Counted from the first letter of the stretch, positions 1-7,072 are shown. The stretch: 8,902 nucleotides of DNA from Spongiibacteraceae bacterium (GCA_030618505.1 JAUXDF010000107.1:1-8902), one strand, 5' to 3'. Program-made: numbers and translations. The notes: generated by a model from the sequence alone, not told the origin.

Positions 1-162
1 ATTAACAAATGGCTCAAGGACTGGAAATCAAAGCACTGGATTGACTTCAAATACGGCAGGATAACGATTTTTCAGCGAGACAAAATTCGCCAGCTGCTGC
101 CTTTACCCAGCAGCATGTCGGTGCAAGAGATGGAGAAAGACCACCATAGGGAAACAAGGTAA
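1..162 (+). CDS. C-terminal end of a probable Crp/Fnr-family transcriptional regulator (5' truncated by window edge)
   Basis: An open frame runs from the first base to a TAA stop at 160-162 and encodes 53 residues. The stretch around residues 4-32 has a Trp/Leu-rich helix, then a short 'GRITIF' strand and a 'RDKIRQLL' helix. This resembles the end of the Crp/Fnr winged helix-turn-helix domain, where a wing strand of the type 'g.I.I.d...L' follows the recognition helix. The final 20 residues are a charged tail. The cyclic-nucleotide or effector domain and the recognition helix lie outside the window, so the effector and DNA target cannot be told. It is co-directional with the DUF3604 gene 209 bases downstream, but nothing shows that it regulates it. 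Another winged-helix family is possible. The reading frame itself is fairly sure; the family is a moderate guess. Confidence 0.55.
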   Translation: MNKWLKDWKSKHWIDFKYGRITIFQRDKIRQLLPLPSSMSVQEMEKDHHRETR

Positions 163-275
163 ATACCAAGCACAGCCAAGCTTATAAACTGTGATTTATC
201 ATAAACTTTTAGGCAGTTATTATTGATTGAAAATTATTCAGATATTCCCACCTAAACGTAAAGAATACGACAGTA

Positions 276-304
276 TTGATGTCTTTGTTGTTATATGCTC
301 TAAA
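276..304 (+). promoter_or_regulatory. Candidate sigma70-type promoter for the DUF3604 gene
   Basis: TTGATG (276-281) lies 17 bases before TCTAAA (299-304). The second hexamer is preceded by TGC, giving an extended -10 arrangement. Each hexamer matches consensus at 4 of 6 positions. A start near 311 would give a leader of about 60 nt that includes the strong SD site. This comes from pattern matching by eye only. Confidence 0.33.
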
Positions 305-358
305 AGAGCTCGCCGGTAGTAGAGGGGGCTAACAAAAAAAATAATTAATCGCTCGGCC

Positions 359-364
359 GGAGGA
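359..364 (+). promoter_or_regulatory. Strong ribosome binding site of the DUF3604 gene
   Basis: GGAGGA lies 7 bases before the ATG at 372. It is the best Shine-Dalgarno match in the window and settles this start, which also places a complete lipoprotein signal at the N-terminus. Confidence 0.85.
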
Positions 365-371
365 AACAACT

Positions 372-2393
372 ATGGGCACCATACTGAGTAAAAAGCAGAT
401 TGCAGCTGCGGTTAACCCCCAAAAACGACTGAATGTCACGCAAATCACATCAGCCTTAGCCATCATTGCATCGGGTGTTTATCTCGGGGGATGTTATCCC
501 GCCGAGCCGGAAATTGCACCCGTCACCTATAACGTGCCAGTGATTGATGAGCCAACTCGAACCTGTAATCAGTCCGATCCAAACAAGCTGCCTTTCTTTG
601 GGGATACACATATTCACACCGCCTGGTCACTGGATGGATATAGCCAGGATACCCGGGTACTACCCAGTGATGCCTACAGTTTTGCAAAAGGCAATCAAAT
701 TGATTTGCCACCCTATGATCAAAATGGCCAAGCCTTGCGTAACGCACAACTGGACAGACCACTAGATTTTGCCATGGTCTCGGATCACGCTGAATTTTAC
801 GGTGATGCCGCTTTATGCACCAATCCAGAGTCCACCGTTTACAGCCATAATGAGTGTGTTATCTATCGCAATAAAGGCAAGAATCTAACCTTCTCCTTTA
901 ACCTGAAACTAGCCTCACCGCAAAGCAATACCTCGCGCATGTATATTTGCGGTGCTGGAGGTCAGAACTGCTATAACCATTCAATTACCCTGTGGCAGCA
1001 AACCCAGCTCGCGGCAGAAGCGGCCTATGACCGTAGTAATAATTGTAGTTTTACCTCCTTTATCGGTTATGAGTGGACCGGCAACCCAATTGCTAATATT
1101 TCTGAGGTACAAAACCTGCACCGTAATGTGCTATTTAAAAATGCCGTAGTACCCGCACGACCCTTTGATTACATCTCAACACCTTATCCTGAGCAACTGT
1201 GGAGCAAATTATCTGCAGAGTGTAAAGATGTCGATACCGGCGGCGAGAACTGCGATGTATTAACCATTCCGCATAACTCAAATATGAGTAATGGTTTGAT
1301 GTTCGCTCAAACCAACCGCTACGGTCAGCCCTTTAATGCCAACTATGTAGAAACGCGGGCTCTATATGAACCCCTGGTAGAAGTTGTCCAGCACAAAGGC
1401 AGCTCTGAGTGTTTTACTGGCGGCAATGATGAGCAGTGTGGCTTTGAATATATACCCTATGGCGATTTAGGCGCCGGCACCCTTGGCTTGACCAATCCAC
1501 CCAAGGCCAACTCCTTTATCCGTCACGCCCTGAAAGAAGGTCTGGCACTGAAAACCGATTTGGGAACCAACCCTTTCAAATATGGCATGATTGGCAGCAC
1601 CGATACCCATATCGGGGCGGCAGGTAATGTCGCAGAATCAACTTATCAAGGTAATGGCGGCGCCTTTAAAACCGGCGAAACGGCAGAAGCCGTACCCACC
1701 ACCTTTGTCGATGATCCTTTCTATAACCCAGGTGGTTTAGCCGTCGTATGGGCAGAGCAGAACACCCGTAGCTCGCTGTTTGCAGCCATGCAACGTAAAG
1801 AGGTCTATGCCACCAGTGGCCCTCGTCACATCCTGCGTTTTTTCGGCGGTAACTATGCGCCGACAGCCTGTGGCGATGCTGACCCTGTAGCAACAGGTTA
1901 TGCCGATGGCGTACCGATGGGCGGAGATTTACCTGCCCTTACTAATGCTGCACCACGCTTTTTGGTTTCAGCACTTAAAGACAGTGGTGGCGCGGCTACA
2001 GATTTGCAGCGCATCCAGATCATCAAGGGTTGGGTTGATAGTAATGGTGTTCGTCAGGAGCAGGTATTTGATGTCGCCGGCGATGGCAATAACGGCGCTA
2101 GCGTAGACCCACAAAACTGCAACACGATTGGTACTGGCGCCTCACAACTGTGCGCCGTGTGGGAAGATCCTTCCTTTGATTCCAATGAGGAAGCCTTCTA
2201 CTACGCCCGCGTACTGGAAAACCCAAGCTGTCGCTCAGTCGCGTATCAGTGCCAAAGCCTTGGCGTCACTTATGACAGCAATGGCGCATGTACCAGCGGT
2301 ACGCCTGCAGGTATGGAAGCCTGCTGTGACGGGTCGGTGCCATTAACAGGACAGGAACGCTCCTGGAGCTCGCCTATCTGGCATAGCCTGTAA
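372..2393 (+). CDS. DUF3604-family lipoprotein with a PHP-like metal-binding site
   Basis: The protein has 673 residues. A hydrophobic segment (about 25-40) ends in a lipobox L38-G39-G40-C41, so it is probably a lipoprotein. Tyr at +2 gives no inner-membrane retention signal. The DUF3604 (PF12228) signature starts at F75-G-D-T-H80-I-H82, followed by a 'DAYSFAKG' segment. Further likely metal ligands are D138-H139, E234 in 'EWTG', H301 in 'IPHN', and D411/H413 in 'GSTDTHIG'. This HxH ... DH ... H ... DxH order resembles PHP/amidohydrolase-type metallohydrolases. The C-terminal 'FYYARVLENP' (609-618) and 'QERSWSSPIW' (661-670) are also family hallmarks, and the length looks complete. Eighteen cysteines besides C41 suggest a disulfide-rich, extracytoplasmic fold. 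The substrate is unknown; hydrolase activity is inferred from the ligand pattern. A terminator follows directly, so it is probably its own transcript. Confidence 0.9.
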   Translation: MGTILSKKQIAAAVNPQKRLNVTQITSALAIIASGVYLGGCYPAEPEIAPVTYNVPVIDEPTRTCNQSDPNKLPFFGDTHIHTAWSLDGYSQDTRVLPSDAYSFAKGNQIDLPPYDQNGQALRNAQLDRPLDFAMVSDHAEFYGDAALCTNPESTVYSHNECVIYRNKGKNLTFSFNLKLASPQSNTSRMYICGAGGQNCYNHSITLWQQTQLAAEAAYDRSNNCSFTSFIGYEWTGNPIANISEVQNLHRNVLFKNAVVPARPFDYISTPYPEQLWSKLSAECKDVDTGGENCDVLTIPHNSNMSNGLMFAQTNRYGQPFNANYVETRALYEPLVEVVQHKGSSECFTGGNDEQCGFEYIPYGDLGAGTLGLTNPPKANSFIRHALKEGLALKTDLGTNPFKYGMIGSTDTHIGAAGNVAESTYQGNGGAFKTGETAEAVPTTFVDDPFYNPGGLAVVWAEQNTRSSLFAAMQRKEVYATSGPRHILRFFGGNYAPTACGDADPVATGYADGVPMGGDLPALTNAAPRFLVSALKDSGGAATDLQRIQIIKGWVDSNGVRQEQVFDVAGDGNNGASVDPQNCNTIGTGASQLCAVWEDPSFDSNEEAFYYARVLENPSCRSVAYQCQSLGVTYDSNGACTSGTPAGMEACCDGSVPLTGQERSWSSPIWHSL

Positions 2394-2401
2394 GTACAAG
2401 C

Positions 2402-2438
2402 ATGGGCCATCAGTTACCAATTGATGGCCCATTTTTTT
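2402..2438 (+). terminator. Rho-independent terminator after the DUF3604 gene
   Basis: A perfect 11-bp stem (2402-2412 paired with 2422-2432) encloses a 9-base loop, inside which a G-T pair and two A-T pairs could extend the stem. It is followed at once by a T run ending at 2438. The hairpin starts 9 bases after the TAA stop. Confidence 0.93.
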
Positions 2439-2442
2439 ATTC

Positions 2443-2472
2443 TTGATCGCAAGGAGATTAGGCGTATAGAAT
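2443..2472 (+). promoter_or_regulatory. Candidate promoter for the PPIase-HupE operon
   Basis: TTGATC (2443-2448; 4 of 6) and TAGAAT (2467-2472; 5 of 6) are separated by 18 bases, just after the terminator. TATAGA at 2465-2470, with a 16-base spacer, is an alternative -10. A promoter is expected here because the terminator would block read-through. The match is moderate. Confidence 0.4.
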
Positions 2473-2501
2473 ACCCGCAGTAAAAAACCTAAGAGAGTGA
2501 C

Positions 2502-3518
2502 ATGTTGTTAAAATCACCGTTGGTTCACTTCTTCTTAATCGCCTCCCTCGTATTTGCAGCCCAGCTTTGGCAACAAAAAAACAATGCTGAAAAAGCAGTG
2601 GTGGCCGTTAGCTTACCCGAGCTGGAAGCACTGTACATTCAAAGCTCTCACAAGGGCACAGCACCCAAACCCTTACTGCGCGCTTCCCTGTCTTATTTTG
2701 TCGATCAAACCTTACTGTATCACGAAGGTTTGCGCCTGGGTCTGATACAAAATGATATTGTGATCATTAATCGCCTCTTGAAAAACATGAACTTTATTGC
2801 CCCTGGGCAAGCTGAAAACCCTGAGGGCGTAAATATCGAGAATGAGGCCGAAATAGCAGATAGCGGCATGAAACATATTGAGCAAGCACTGGAAATGGGC
2901 ATGCTTGATAATGATCCGGTTATTCGTCGCCGAGTCATCCAGATGGCTGAACAATTTATTAAAAATCAGCATGTGATGACTAAGCCAACCGAAGAGCAGC
3001 TACAAACATATATTGAAGAACACGCAGAGCAATATCAGTTATCGCCGCACTTAAATATGCAGCAGGTTTTTTTCACCGAGACAAATGATCGCGATGCAGA
3101 ACAATGGGCGACCCTAACTAAACAATTACAAAATAATGACGGCGCTATAAACACTCTGGGAGAATCAAGCATTCTACCTCGACAGTTAAAACATGCCGAT
3201 AAAAGAAATATAGCCCGATATTTTGGGCAGGATTTTGCGGAACAAGTTGCAGCATTATCAATCGACAAGTGGCAAGGCCCGATTAAAAGTGATTATGGGA
3301 ATCATCTGGTTAAAATCAGCGATAAACAGGCGGGGGGATTGCCCCCGATTAAACAAGTCCAAAGCCGAGTACTGATAGAGTGGCAGCATTCGCAAAGAGA
3401 AGACTATTACCAGAGCTACCTGGAAACACTGCGACAGCAATATTCGGTACAAGCGGATGGACACGCCCAGGTACCAGCGACTGAGTTTGCCGATTACTGG
3501 CTGGAGCAGTGGCTATGA
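2502..3518 (+). CDS. Periplasmic parvulin-like peptidyl-prolyl cis-trans isomerase (SurA/PpiC type)
   Basis: The protein has 338 residues. Residues 1-20 form a hydrophobic signal or anchor ('FFLIASLVFAA'), so it probably acts in the periplasm, free or tethered to the inner membrane. Residues about 30-155 are helical and carry two related segments, L79-I99 and M132-F152, both of the form 'GxxxNDxVIxxR'. A degenerate PpiC rotamase domain spans about 183-275: it opens with 'LNMQQVFF' and closes with 'GPIKSDYGNHLVKI', matching the typical 'PVkS.yGyHli.v' end. A charged helix (about 290-315) follows. The family catalyses proline isomerisation or acts as a chaperone, but I could not identify a full set of active-site residues, so activity is uncertain. 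The ATG start has only a weak SD (AAGAGAG), but it gives the whole signal segment. The gene overlaps the HupE gene by 4 bases. The neighbouring disulfide-rich lipoprotein is a plausible client (inference). Confidence 0.8.
   Translation: MLLKSPLVHFFLIASLVFAAQLWQQKNNAEKAVVAVSLPELEALYIQSSHKGTAPKPLLRASLSYFVDQTLLYHEGLRLGLIQNDIVIINRLLKNMNFIAPGQAENPEGVNIENEAEIADSGMKHIEQALEMGMLDNDPVIRRRVIQMAEQFIKNQHVMTKPTEEQLQTYIEEHAEQYQLSPHLNMQQVFFTETNDRDAEQWATLTKQLQNNDGAINTLGESSILPRQLKHADKRNIARYFGQDFAEQVAALSIDKWQGPIKSDYGNHLVKISDKQAGGLPPIKQVQSRVLIEWQHSQREDYYQSYLETLRQQYSVQADGHAQVPATEFADYWLEQWL
3503..3506 (+). promoter_or_regulatory. Internal ribosome binding site deciding the HupE/UreJ start
   Basis: GGAG lies 8 bases before the ATG at 3515, whose A and TG overlap the TGA stop of the PPIase gene as ATGA. 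This favours ATG 3515 over the in-frame GTG at 3509, which would be only 2 bases from the SD. Confidence 0.65.
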
Positions 3519-4555
3519 ATAAGTTTTCAAAAAAACGAAGCCCTTCAATGCTACGCACTGGCTTAAAGTTTCTCTGCCTATACATTGCTTGCGCCCTGCC
3601 TCTGACTGCCTGGAGTCATGCGCTGGCGCCCAGTTTATTGCAGCTAACAGAACAAAACGATGGTATTGCCTTGCTGTGGAAAACATCCAGCAAATATAAC
3701 GGCACCCCCTTAAGCCCAAAACTACCCACTCGCTGTCATATGCAAAAGCCACCAGAACATACTAAAGACAATCGATCGGTTGTTACAAAGGGCTTGCTCG
3801 ATTGTGGTAAGAAGAACAACCTGATAGGAGAAAGTATTTCTGCTGCCAATATTGAAAAAGCCGTCACCACCGTTGTGCTGCGCTATCAACGCTTAGATGG
3901 CACGGTCATCACCCAATTGCTCAGCCAGAAATCCCCGTCTTTTGTTATCCCCGAGCAGATGAGTGTTTGGCAGGTTATGCAACAGTATTTTTCCCTGGGG
4001 GTTGACCATTTAATTTTTGGTTATGACCATGTCCTTTTTGTTATTGCCCTGCTGTTACTGATTCGCCGCCTAAAGACTCTGCTGTGGGCCGTTACATTTT
4101 TTACCCTTGGACACAGCCTTACGCTGGTCATGTCCAGTTTGAAAGTTATCGTCTTACCCACCGCATGGATAGAAATTGCCATAGCAGCCAGTATAGTTTT
4201 TATGGCCCGAGAGATCTTTTATCGCACCACCGCACTGTCCTGGCTAGAGCGGCGCGCCTGGTTAATACCGCTGTTATTTGGTTTATTGCACGGCATGGGT
4301 TTTGCCAGTGCACTGTCGGAAACCGGCTTACCGGATAATGAAATACCGGCGGCATTGTTAGCGTTTAATATTGGCCTGGAAGCAGGCCAACTACTGGTTG
4401 TCAGCGCCTTCCTGCTGCTTAAGTGGCTAGCAGGCCAACTTGCCGAATCTCGGCAGCGCGACTGGTCACAAACACTTCAAATGCCCTGGGCCTATGGTAT
4501 TGGCTGTGTATCAGCCTACTGGGTCATTGAGCGTAGTTATGGTTTGTTTTTCTAG
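3515..4555 (+). CDS. HupE/UreJ-family membrane protein (putative Ni/Co or other divalent-metal permease)
   Basis: The protein has 346 residues from ATG 3515. An N-terminal signal segment (13-33) ends at 'AWSHALAPS', which puts His35 near the mature N-terminus. A periplasmic domain (about 35-150) carries C74 and C97, a possible disulfide. About six membrane segments follow from residue 158. HupE/UreJ_2 (PF13795) hallmarks are clear: 'GVDHLIFGYDH' (162-172), 'FTLGHSLTL' (196-204), 'LLHGMGFASAL' (257-267) and 'FNIGLEAGQ' (284-292). His165, Asp171, His172, His200, His259 and Glu289 are likely metal ligands. HupE and UreJ relatives are nickel or cobalt permeases of hydrogenase and urease operons, but no such operon is visible here, so the metal is unknown. 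The 4-base overlap with the PPIase gene indicates translational coupling. The membrane-protein family call is firm; the transport role is by homology. Confidence 0.88.
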   Translation: MNKFSKKRSPSMLRTGLKFLCLYIACALPLTAWSHALAPSLLQLTEQNDGIALLWKTSSKYNGTPLSPKLPTRCHMQKPPEHTKDNRSVVTKGLLDCGKKNNLIGESISAANIEKAVTTVVLRYQRLDGTVITQLLSQKSPSFVIPEQMSVWQVMQQYFSLGVDHLIFGYDHVLFVIALLLLIRRLKTLLWAVTFFTLGHSLTLVMSSLKVIVLPTAWIEIAIAASIVFMAREIFYRTTALSWLERRAWLIPLLFGLLHGMGFASALSETGLPDNEIPAALLAFNIGLEAGQLLVVSAFLLLKWLAGQLAESRQRDWSQTLQMPWAYGIGCVSAYWVIERSYGLFF

Positions 4556-4569
4556 GGCAGGATAAACAA

Positions 4570-5418
4570 TTACTCTTCACACTTTTTGATCAAACCTTTC
4601 ACCCACAGATCCATATATTTTCTATGTATAAACTCCTCGCGACCACTTTCTCTCATTTCGGCTATCGTCTTATCAATAACATCAAGATATTGAAGATAGG
4701 GGGAGTTTTTAGCAATGCCAAAATATACTGGCTGATACACTCTGCTGCTGAGCTGTGATTTATCAAACAAATCTTTTCTCGGTAATAAATTGATAGTACG
4801 CGTTAATTCGTACTTGCCACCAATAATATAATCATATTCCCCGCCTTCCAGCTGCTCAAAACTTTTTTCAATATTGGGCACCATATCAATCGACAAATGT
4901 TTTTCCCAATAAGCAGAGAACTCACTACTGGCATTAACGATTCCTCTGGCAGTAATGATCGCGCCCTTCTTTCCTTTCAGGTCTTCAAAGGACTTTAAGC
5001 GCAAGTGCTTGCTGGCAAGCGAGATAATCGCATGCCCCGAGGCAAAACGAGGCGTTTTTGCGTACATTAGCAAATCTTCGTTAACAGATAAATTCGCCTC
5101 CATACCATCGAGCTTACCCGCAATAAGATCTTTACGCGCATTTGACAAATAGTGACGATCAGCGGTGTAAACCTTTGCCTTCACCGACAAACCATGCTGC
5201 TGAAAGATAAGTTCGATGGTTTCTATACCAGAGCCAATATTTTTATGACTGCATTTATCTTGCCAAATAAAGGGAGGTCGGGACATTCCAGCAGGTTGCG
5301 CCATAGTAAAAGGACTCTGTTGCGCTACGCTCAAGGAAGGAAATAAAAAAAATGACAAGACTGCAGTGCTGACAAACAGGCGCAGTATTAGGCATTTCCT
5401 TATAAAACAGTCATACAT
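4570..5418 (-). CDS. Periplasmic solute-binding protein, family 3 (SBP_bac_3-like), orphan
   Basis: A signal peptide ('LFVSTAVLSFFLFPSLSVA', cut before 'QQ') precedes a mature protein of about 250 residues with a family-3 two-lobe layout: 'IGSGIETIELIFQQHGLSVKAKVY', 'LIAGKLDGMEANLSV', 'FEDLKGKKGAII', 'SFEQLEGGEYDYIIGGKYE', and a final 'IAEMRESGREEFIHRKYMDLW'. The usual amino-acid-binding 'T.ER...F..Py' segment reads 'SVNEDLLMYAKTPRFASG' without the ER pair, so the ligand may not be an alpha-amino acid. One Cys early in the mature chain and one three residues from the end could form a disulfide. Start choice: GTG 5424, ATG 5421 and ATG 5418 are consecutive codons; the SD GGGAGG ends at 5425, so ATG 5418 has the best spacing (6 bases). 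No ABC permease or ATPase is nearby. It is tightly coupled to the propeller gene, so sensing or capture fits as well as import. Confidence 0.8.
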   Translation of the reverse strand: MYDCFIRKCLILRLFVSTAVLSFFLFPSLSVAQQSPFTMAQPAGMSRPPFIWQDKCSHKNIGSGIETIELIFQQHGLSVKAKVYTADRHYLSNARKDLIAGKLDGMEANLSVNEDLLMYAKTPRFASGHAIISLASKHLRLKSFEDLKGKKGAIITARGIVNASSEFSAYWEKHLSIDMVPNIEKSFEQLEGGEYDYIIGGKYELTRTINLLPRKDLFDKSQLSSRVYQPVYFGIAKNSPYLQYLDVIDKTIAEMRESGREEFIHRKYMDLWVKGLIKKCEE

Positions 5419-5424
5419 CATCAC

Positions 5425-5430
5425 CCTCCC
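5425..5430 (-). promoter_or_regulatory. Ribosome binding site of the solute-binding protein, abutting the upstream stop codon
   Basis: On the minus strand GGGAGG occupies 5430-5425. Its first G is the last base of the propeller TAG stop (5432-5430). Termination of the propeller and initiation of the binding protein are therefore likely to be coupled. Confidence 0.7.
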
Positions 5431-7055
5431 TATCGCCCATCAACATCAAAGCGCTTAAGCGCAAAAAAACCACCCAAAAGAAAATCACCATCTTCTAGCA
5501 GTGTAGTTATACCTCCCCAGCTATTCCACAACACACTATCATCGGGGAACACCCAGCGTGCCTGAATATCGCCACTTCGCCAATCTACACCAAGGTATTC
5601 ATAACGACCATTTTGCTTATTGGCTATATAGGCCAGGCCGGTAGAGGCTGAAATAGTAGGCGGCATCCAGTCGCTATTATCCACATCAGGCAGCAACCAG
5701 GATTTTTCAAAATGGTTTTCAACAACATTCCAATTGAATTTTTGAACCCCTGTCGGCGCTTTGCGGGTGACGCCTGCCATAAAAGCGTTGCTCACAACAT
5801 CCATAGTGATCGGTGTTGGCTGCGGATAGCTGGTATTCATCATCAGCACACCATAACCGTAGACCAGAGGAGAAGCTTCAACCGTTATGGTACCTAAATC
5901 AATGGCACGCTGATCCGCTATACGTCGAGAAAGCGTGCCCGCCTTTTGTTTAAAGCTATCGGGTATATTGTCACGCCAAAAAGCGACAATTTGCGCGCCA
6001 TCTTTGCGACTGTCAGCTATCACCACCAATTTATCTTCATCATCACCAAAGCCCATCAAGGTCGGCGTAGTACCGGAACCATGGGACACAGCTCCCAGCT
6101 CAAGGGCCTCACCTTCGGGCATAACATCATATGAACTCGCCCACGCGCCATCTTCTTTACGCTGAGACAGTTCTCTGCCCGTCCAGACCAGTTTGTGCAT
6201 TCTCTTCGAGGTGACCACATAAATACCATTATGCTCATCGAGGGCAATCGAGTTTTCCACATACTCTCCCGGAAAACTAATGGTGTCCTTGAGCTTCAGC
6301 TCTCGGTCGAACACAAGTACAGCCCCCGTAGCGGCCAATACCAGATACCCGTCCTGGGTTAGGTTTATCCCCAAAATGCGATCAACCTTAGCCGCAATCT
6401 CTGACGGTAACATATCAAGCATATTTACATGCTTTATTGGTGTCAGTGCTGTCATCACCTCATTATTATCAAAGGACTTCAGCAAATAATGGCGATCAAA
6501 AACCGTGTAGTGGTAACCTTCCTTATCCACCAGCGCATACGCCCCACTACCCATAGTGCGCTGATTTAAATATAGCTGCTTGTACATCATTAAGGAACGC
6601 GCCCAAAGCCACCAGTGCTGCTTATTACGGCGGCGCTTATCGATAGCGCTCATGACACTCGACAGTTTTTCTTCCGTCACCTGCGCATGTAAATCTTCTC
6701 TACCCGGATAAGGCTCATTGGACACAACATCAAAGGCTTCACCGCTAGCCCGTATTTTAACAATTCCATGGGGGTTGGCGGCGATCACAATAGTCTCATC
6801 GCCAATCTTTTTCAGCGTCGGTGCCGAGCACCAGGCCATCGCAACCGTTTTTACTTCTGACACTTTTAGCCGCTTACCTTGTTGGGGGCCATCAACCACC
6901 GAAGCATCCGTCTGCGCACTGTTATGATGGCTAATGGGGTAAACACTGTCGTTTAACCATGGATTTTTCGTCGGTATATTTTCCGACTCAACATATAAAC
7001 TGCCAAATATCGCGAATACGGCTAACAACGTTTGGTAAAATATGCTTGATTTCAT
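5430..7055 (-). CDS. Exported beta-propeller-like protein of unknown function
   Basis: The protein has 541 residues. A hydrophobic N-terminus ('FYQTLLAVFAIFGSLYV', 6-22) suggests export. I do not recognise a named family. From about residue 85 it has repeated beta-strand units with Gly/Asp turns typical of propellers (SMP-30, quinoprotein or WD-like folds): 'GYLVLAATGAVLVFD' (236-250), 'NGIYVVTSKRMHKLVW' (276-291), 'DKLVVIADSRKDGAQIVAFW' (341-360), 'TGLAYIANKQNGRYEYLGVD' (472-491) and 'GGITTLLEDGDFLLGGF' (514-530). A charged, Trp-rich segment (139-160) interrupts the early part. I see no clear PQQ- or heme-binding motif. The ATG at 7055 has no convincing SD, but it is the only start that keeps the signal segment. 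It shares tight spacing with the solute-binding protein gene downstream and follows the serine hydrolase gene by 67 bases. A role in ligand binding or periplasmic enzymology is possible but unproven. Confidence 0.68.
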   Translation of the reverse strand: MKSSIFYQTLLAVFAIFGSLYVESENIPTKNPWLNDSVYPISHHNSAQTDASVVDGPQQGKRLKVSEVKTVAMAWCSAPTLKKIGDETIVIAANPHGIVKIRASGEAFDVVSNEPYPGREDLHAQVTEEKLSSVMSAIDKRRRNKQHWWLWARSLMMYKQLYLNQRTMGSGAYALVDKEGYHYTVFDRHYLLKSFDNNEVMTALTPIKHVNMLDMLPSEIAAKVDRILGINLTQDGYLVLAATGAVLVFDRELKLKDTISFPGEYVENSIALDEHNGIYVVTSKRMHKLVWTGRELSQRKEDGAWASSYDVMPEGEALELGAVSHGSGTTPTLMGFGDDEDKLVVIADSRKDGAQIVAFWRDNIPDSFKQKAGTLSRRIADQRAIDLGTITVEASPLVYGYGVLMMNTSYPQPTPITMDVVSNAFMAGVTRKAPTGVQKFNWNVVENHFEKSWLLPDVDNSDWMPPTISASTGLAYIANKQNGRYEYLGVDWRSGDIQARWVFPDDSVLWNSWGGITTLLEDGDFLLGGFFALKRFDVDGR

Positions 7056-7066
7056 ATGGCCAAATA

Positions 7067-7072
7067 ATTACA
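7067..7072 (-). promoter_or_regulatory. Candidate -10 element for the propeller gene
   Basis: On the minus strand TGTAAT (7072-7067) matches the sigma70 -10 at 5 of 6 positions. At 17-base spacing the -35 would be AACGTC (7095-7090), a poor match. The implied start near 7060 gives a leader of only about 5 bases, which fits the lack of an SD but is speculative. Confidence 0.25.

Larger units (their letters stand above)
163..371 (+). other. Intergenic leader region upstream of the DUF3604 lipoprotein gene
   Basis: This 209-base AT-rich gap holds no convincing ORF, RNA gene or intrinsic terminator for the upstream regulator gene. It contains a candidate extended -10 promoter at about 276-304, a small hairpin (GCTCT-AAA-AGAGC, 297-309) over that promoter, and the strong ribosome binding site at 359-364. 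A 7-base direct repeat ATAAACT (184-190 and 201-207) is present but could be chance. Confidence 0.5.

Noticed and set aside
190..203. CRP/FNR-like site (TGTGA ... TCATA)
   Set aside because: The half-sites are 4 bases apart instead of 6 for CRP, and the FNR TTGAT-N4-ATCAA pattern does not fit.
523..762. Minus- and plus-strand short ORFs inside the DUF3604 gene
   Set aside because: The DUF3604 frame carries conserved motifs throughout this stretch; the others are out-of-frame shadows.
3331..3347. GC-rich perfect hairpin (CGGGGG / CCCCCG, 5-base loop) inside the PPIase gene
   Set aside because: It encodes the Gly-Gly-Leu-Pro-Pro turn and is not followed by a T run, so codon choice explains it and termination is unlikely.
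3509..3514. GTG start for the HupE/UreJ gene two codons upstream
   Set aside because: It would sit too close to the GGAG site; ATG 3515 has correct spacing and a classic ATGA overlap.
5419..5424. GTG 5424 or ATG 5421 as the start of the solute-binding protein
   Set aside because: Both lie within 3 bases of the SD GGGAGG; ATG 5418 has the better spacing, although ATG 5421 cannot be excluded. The protein changes by at most two residues.
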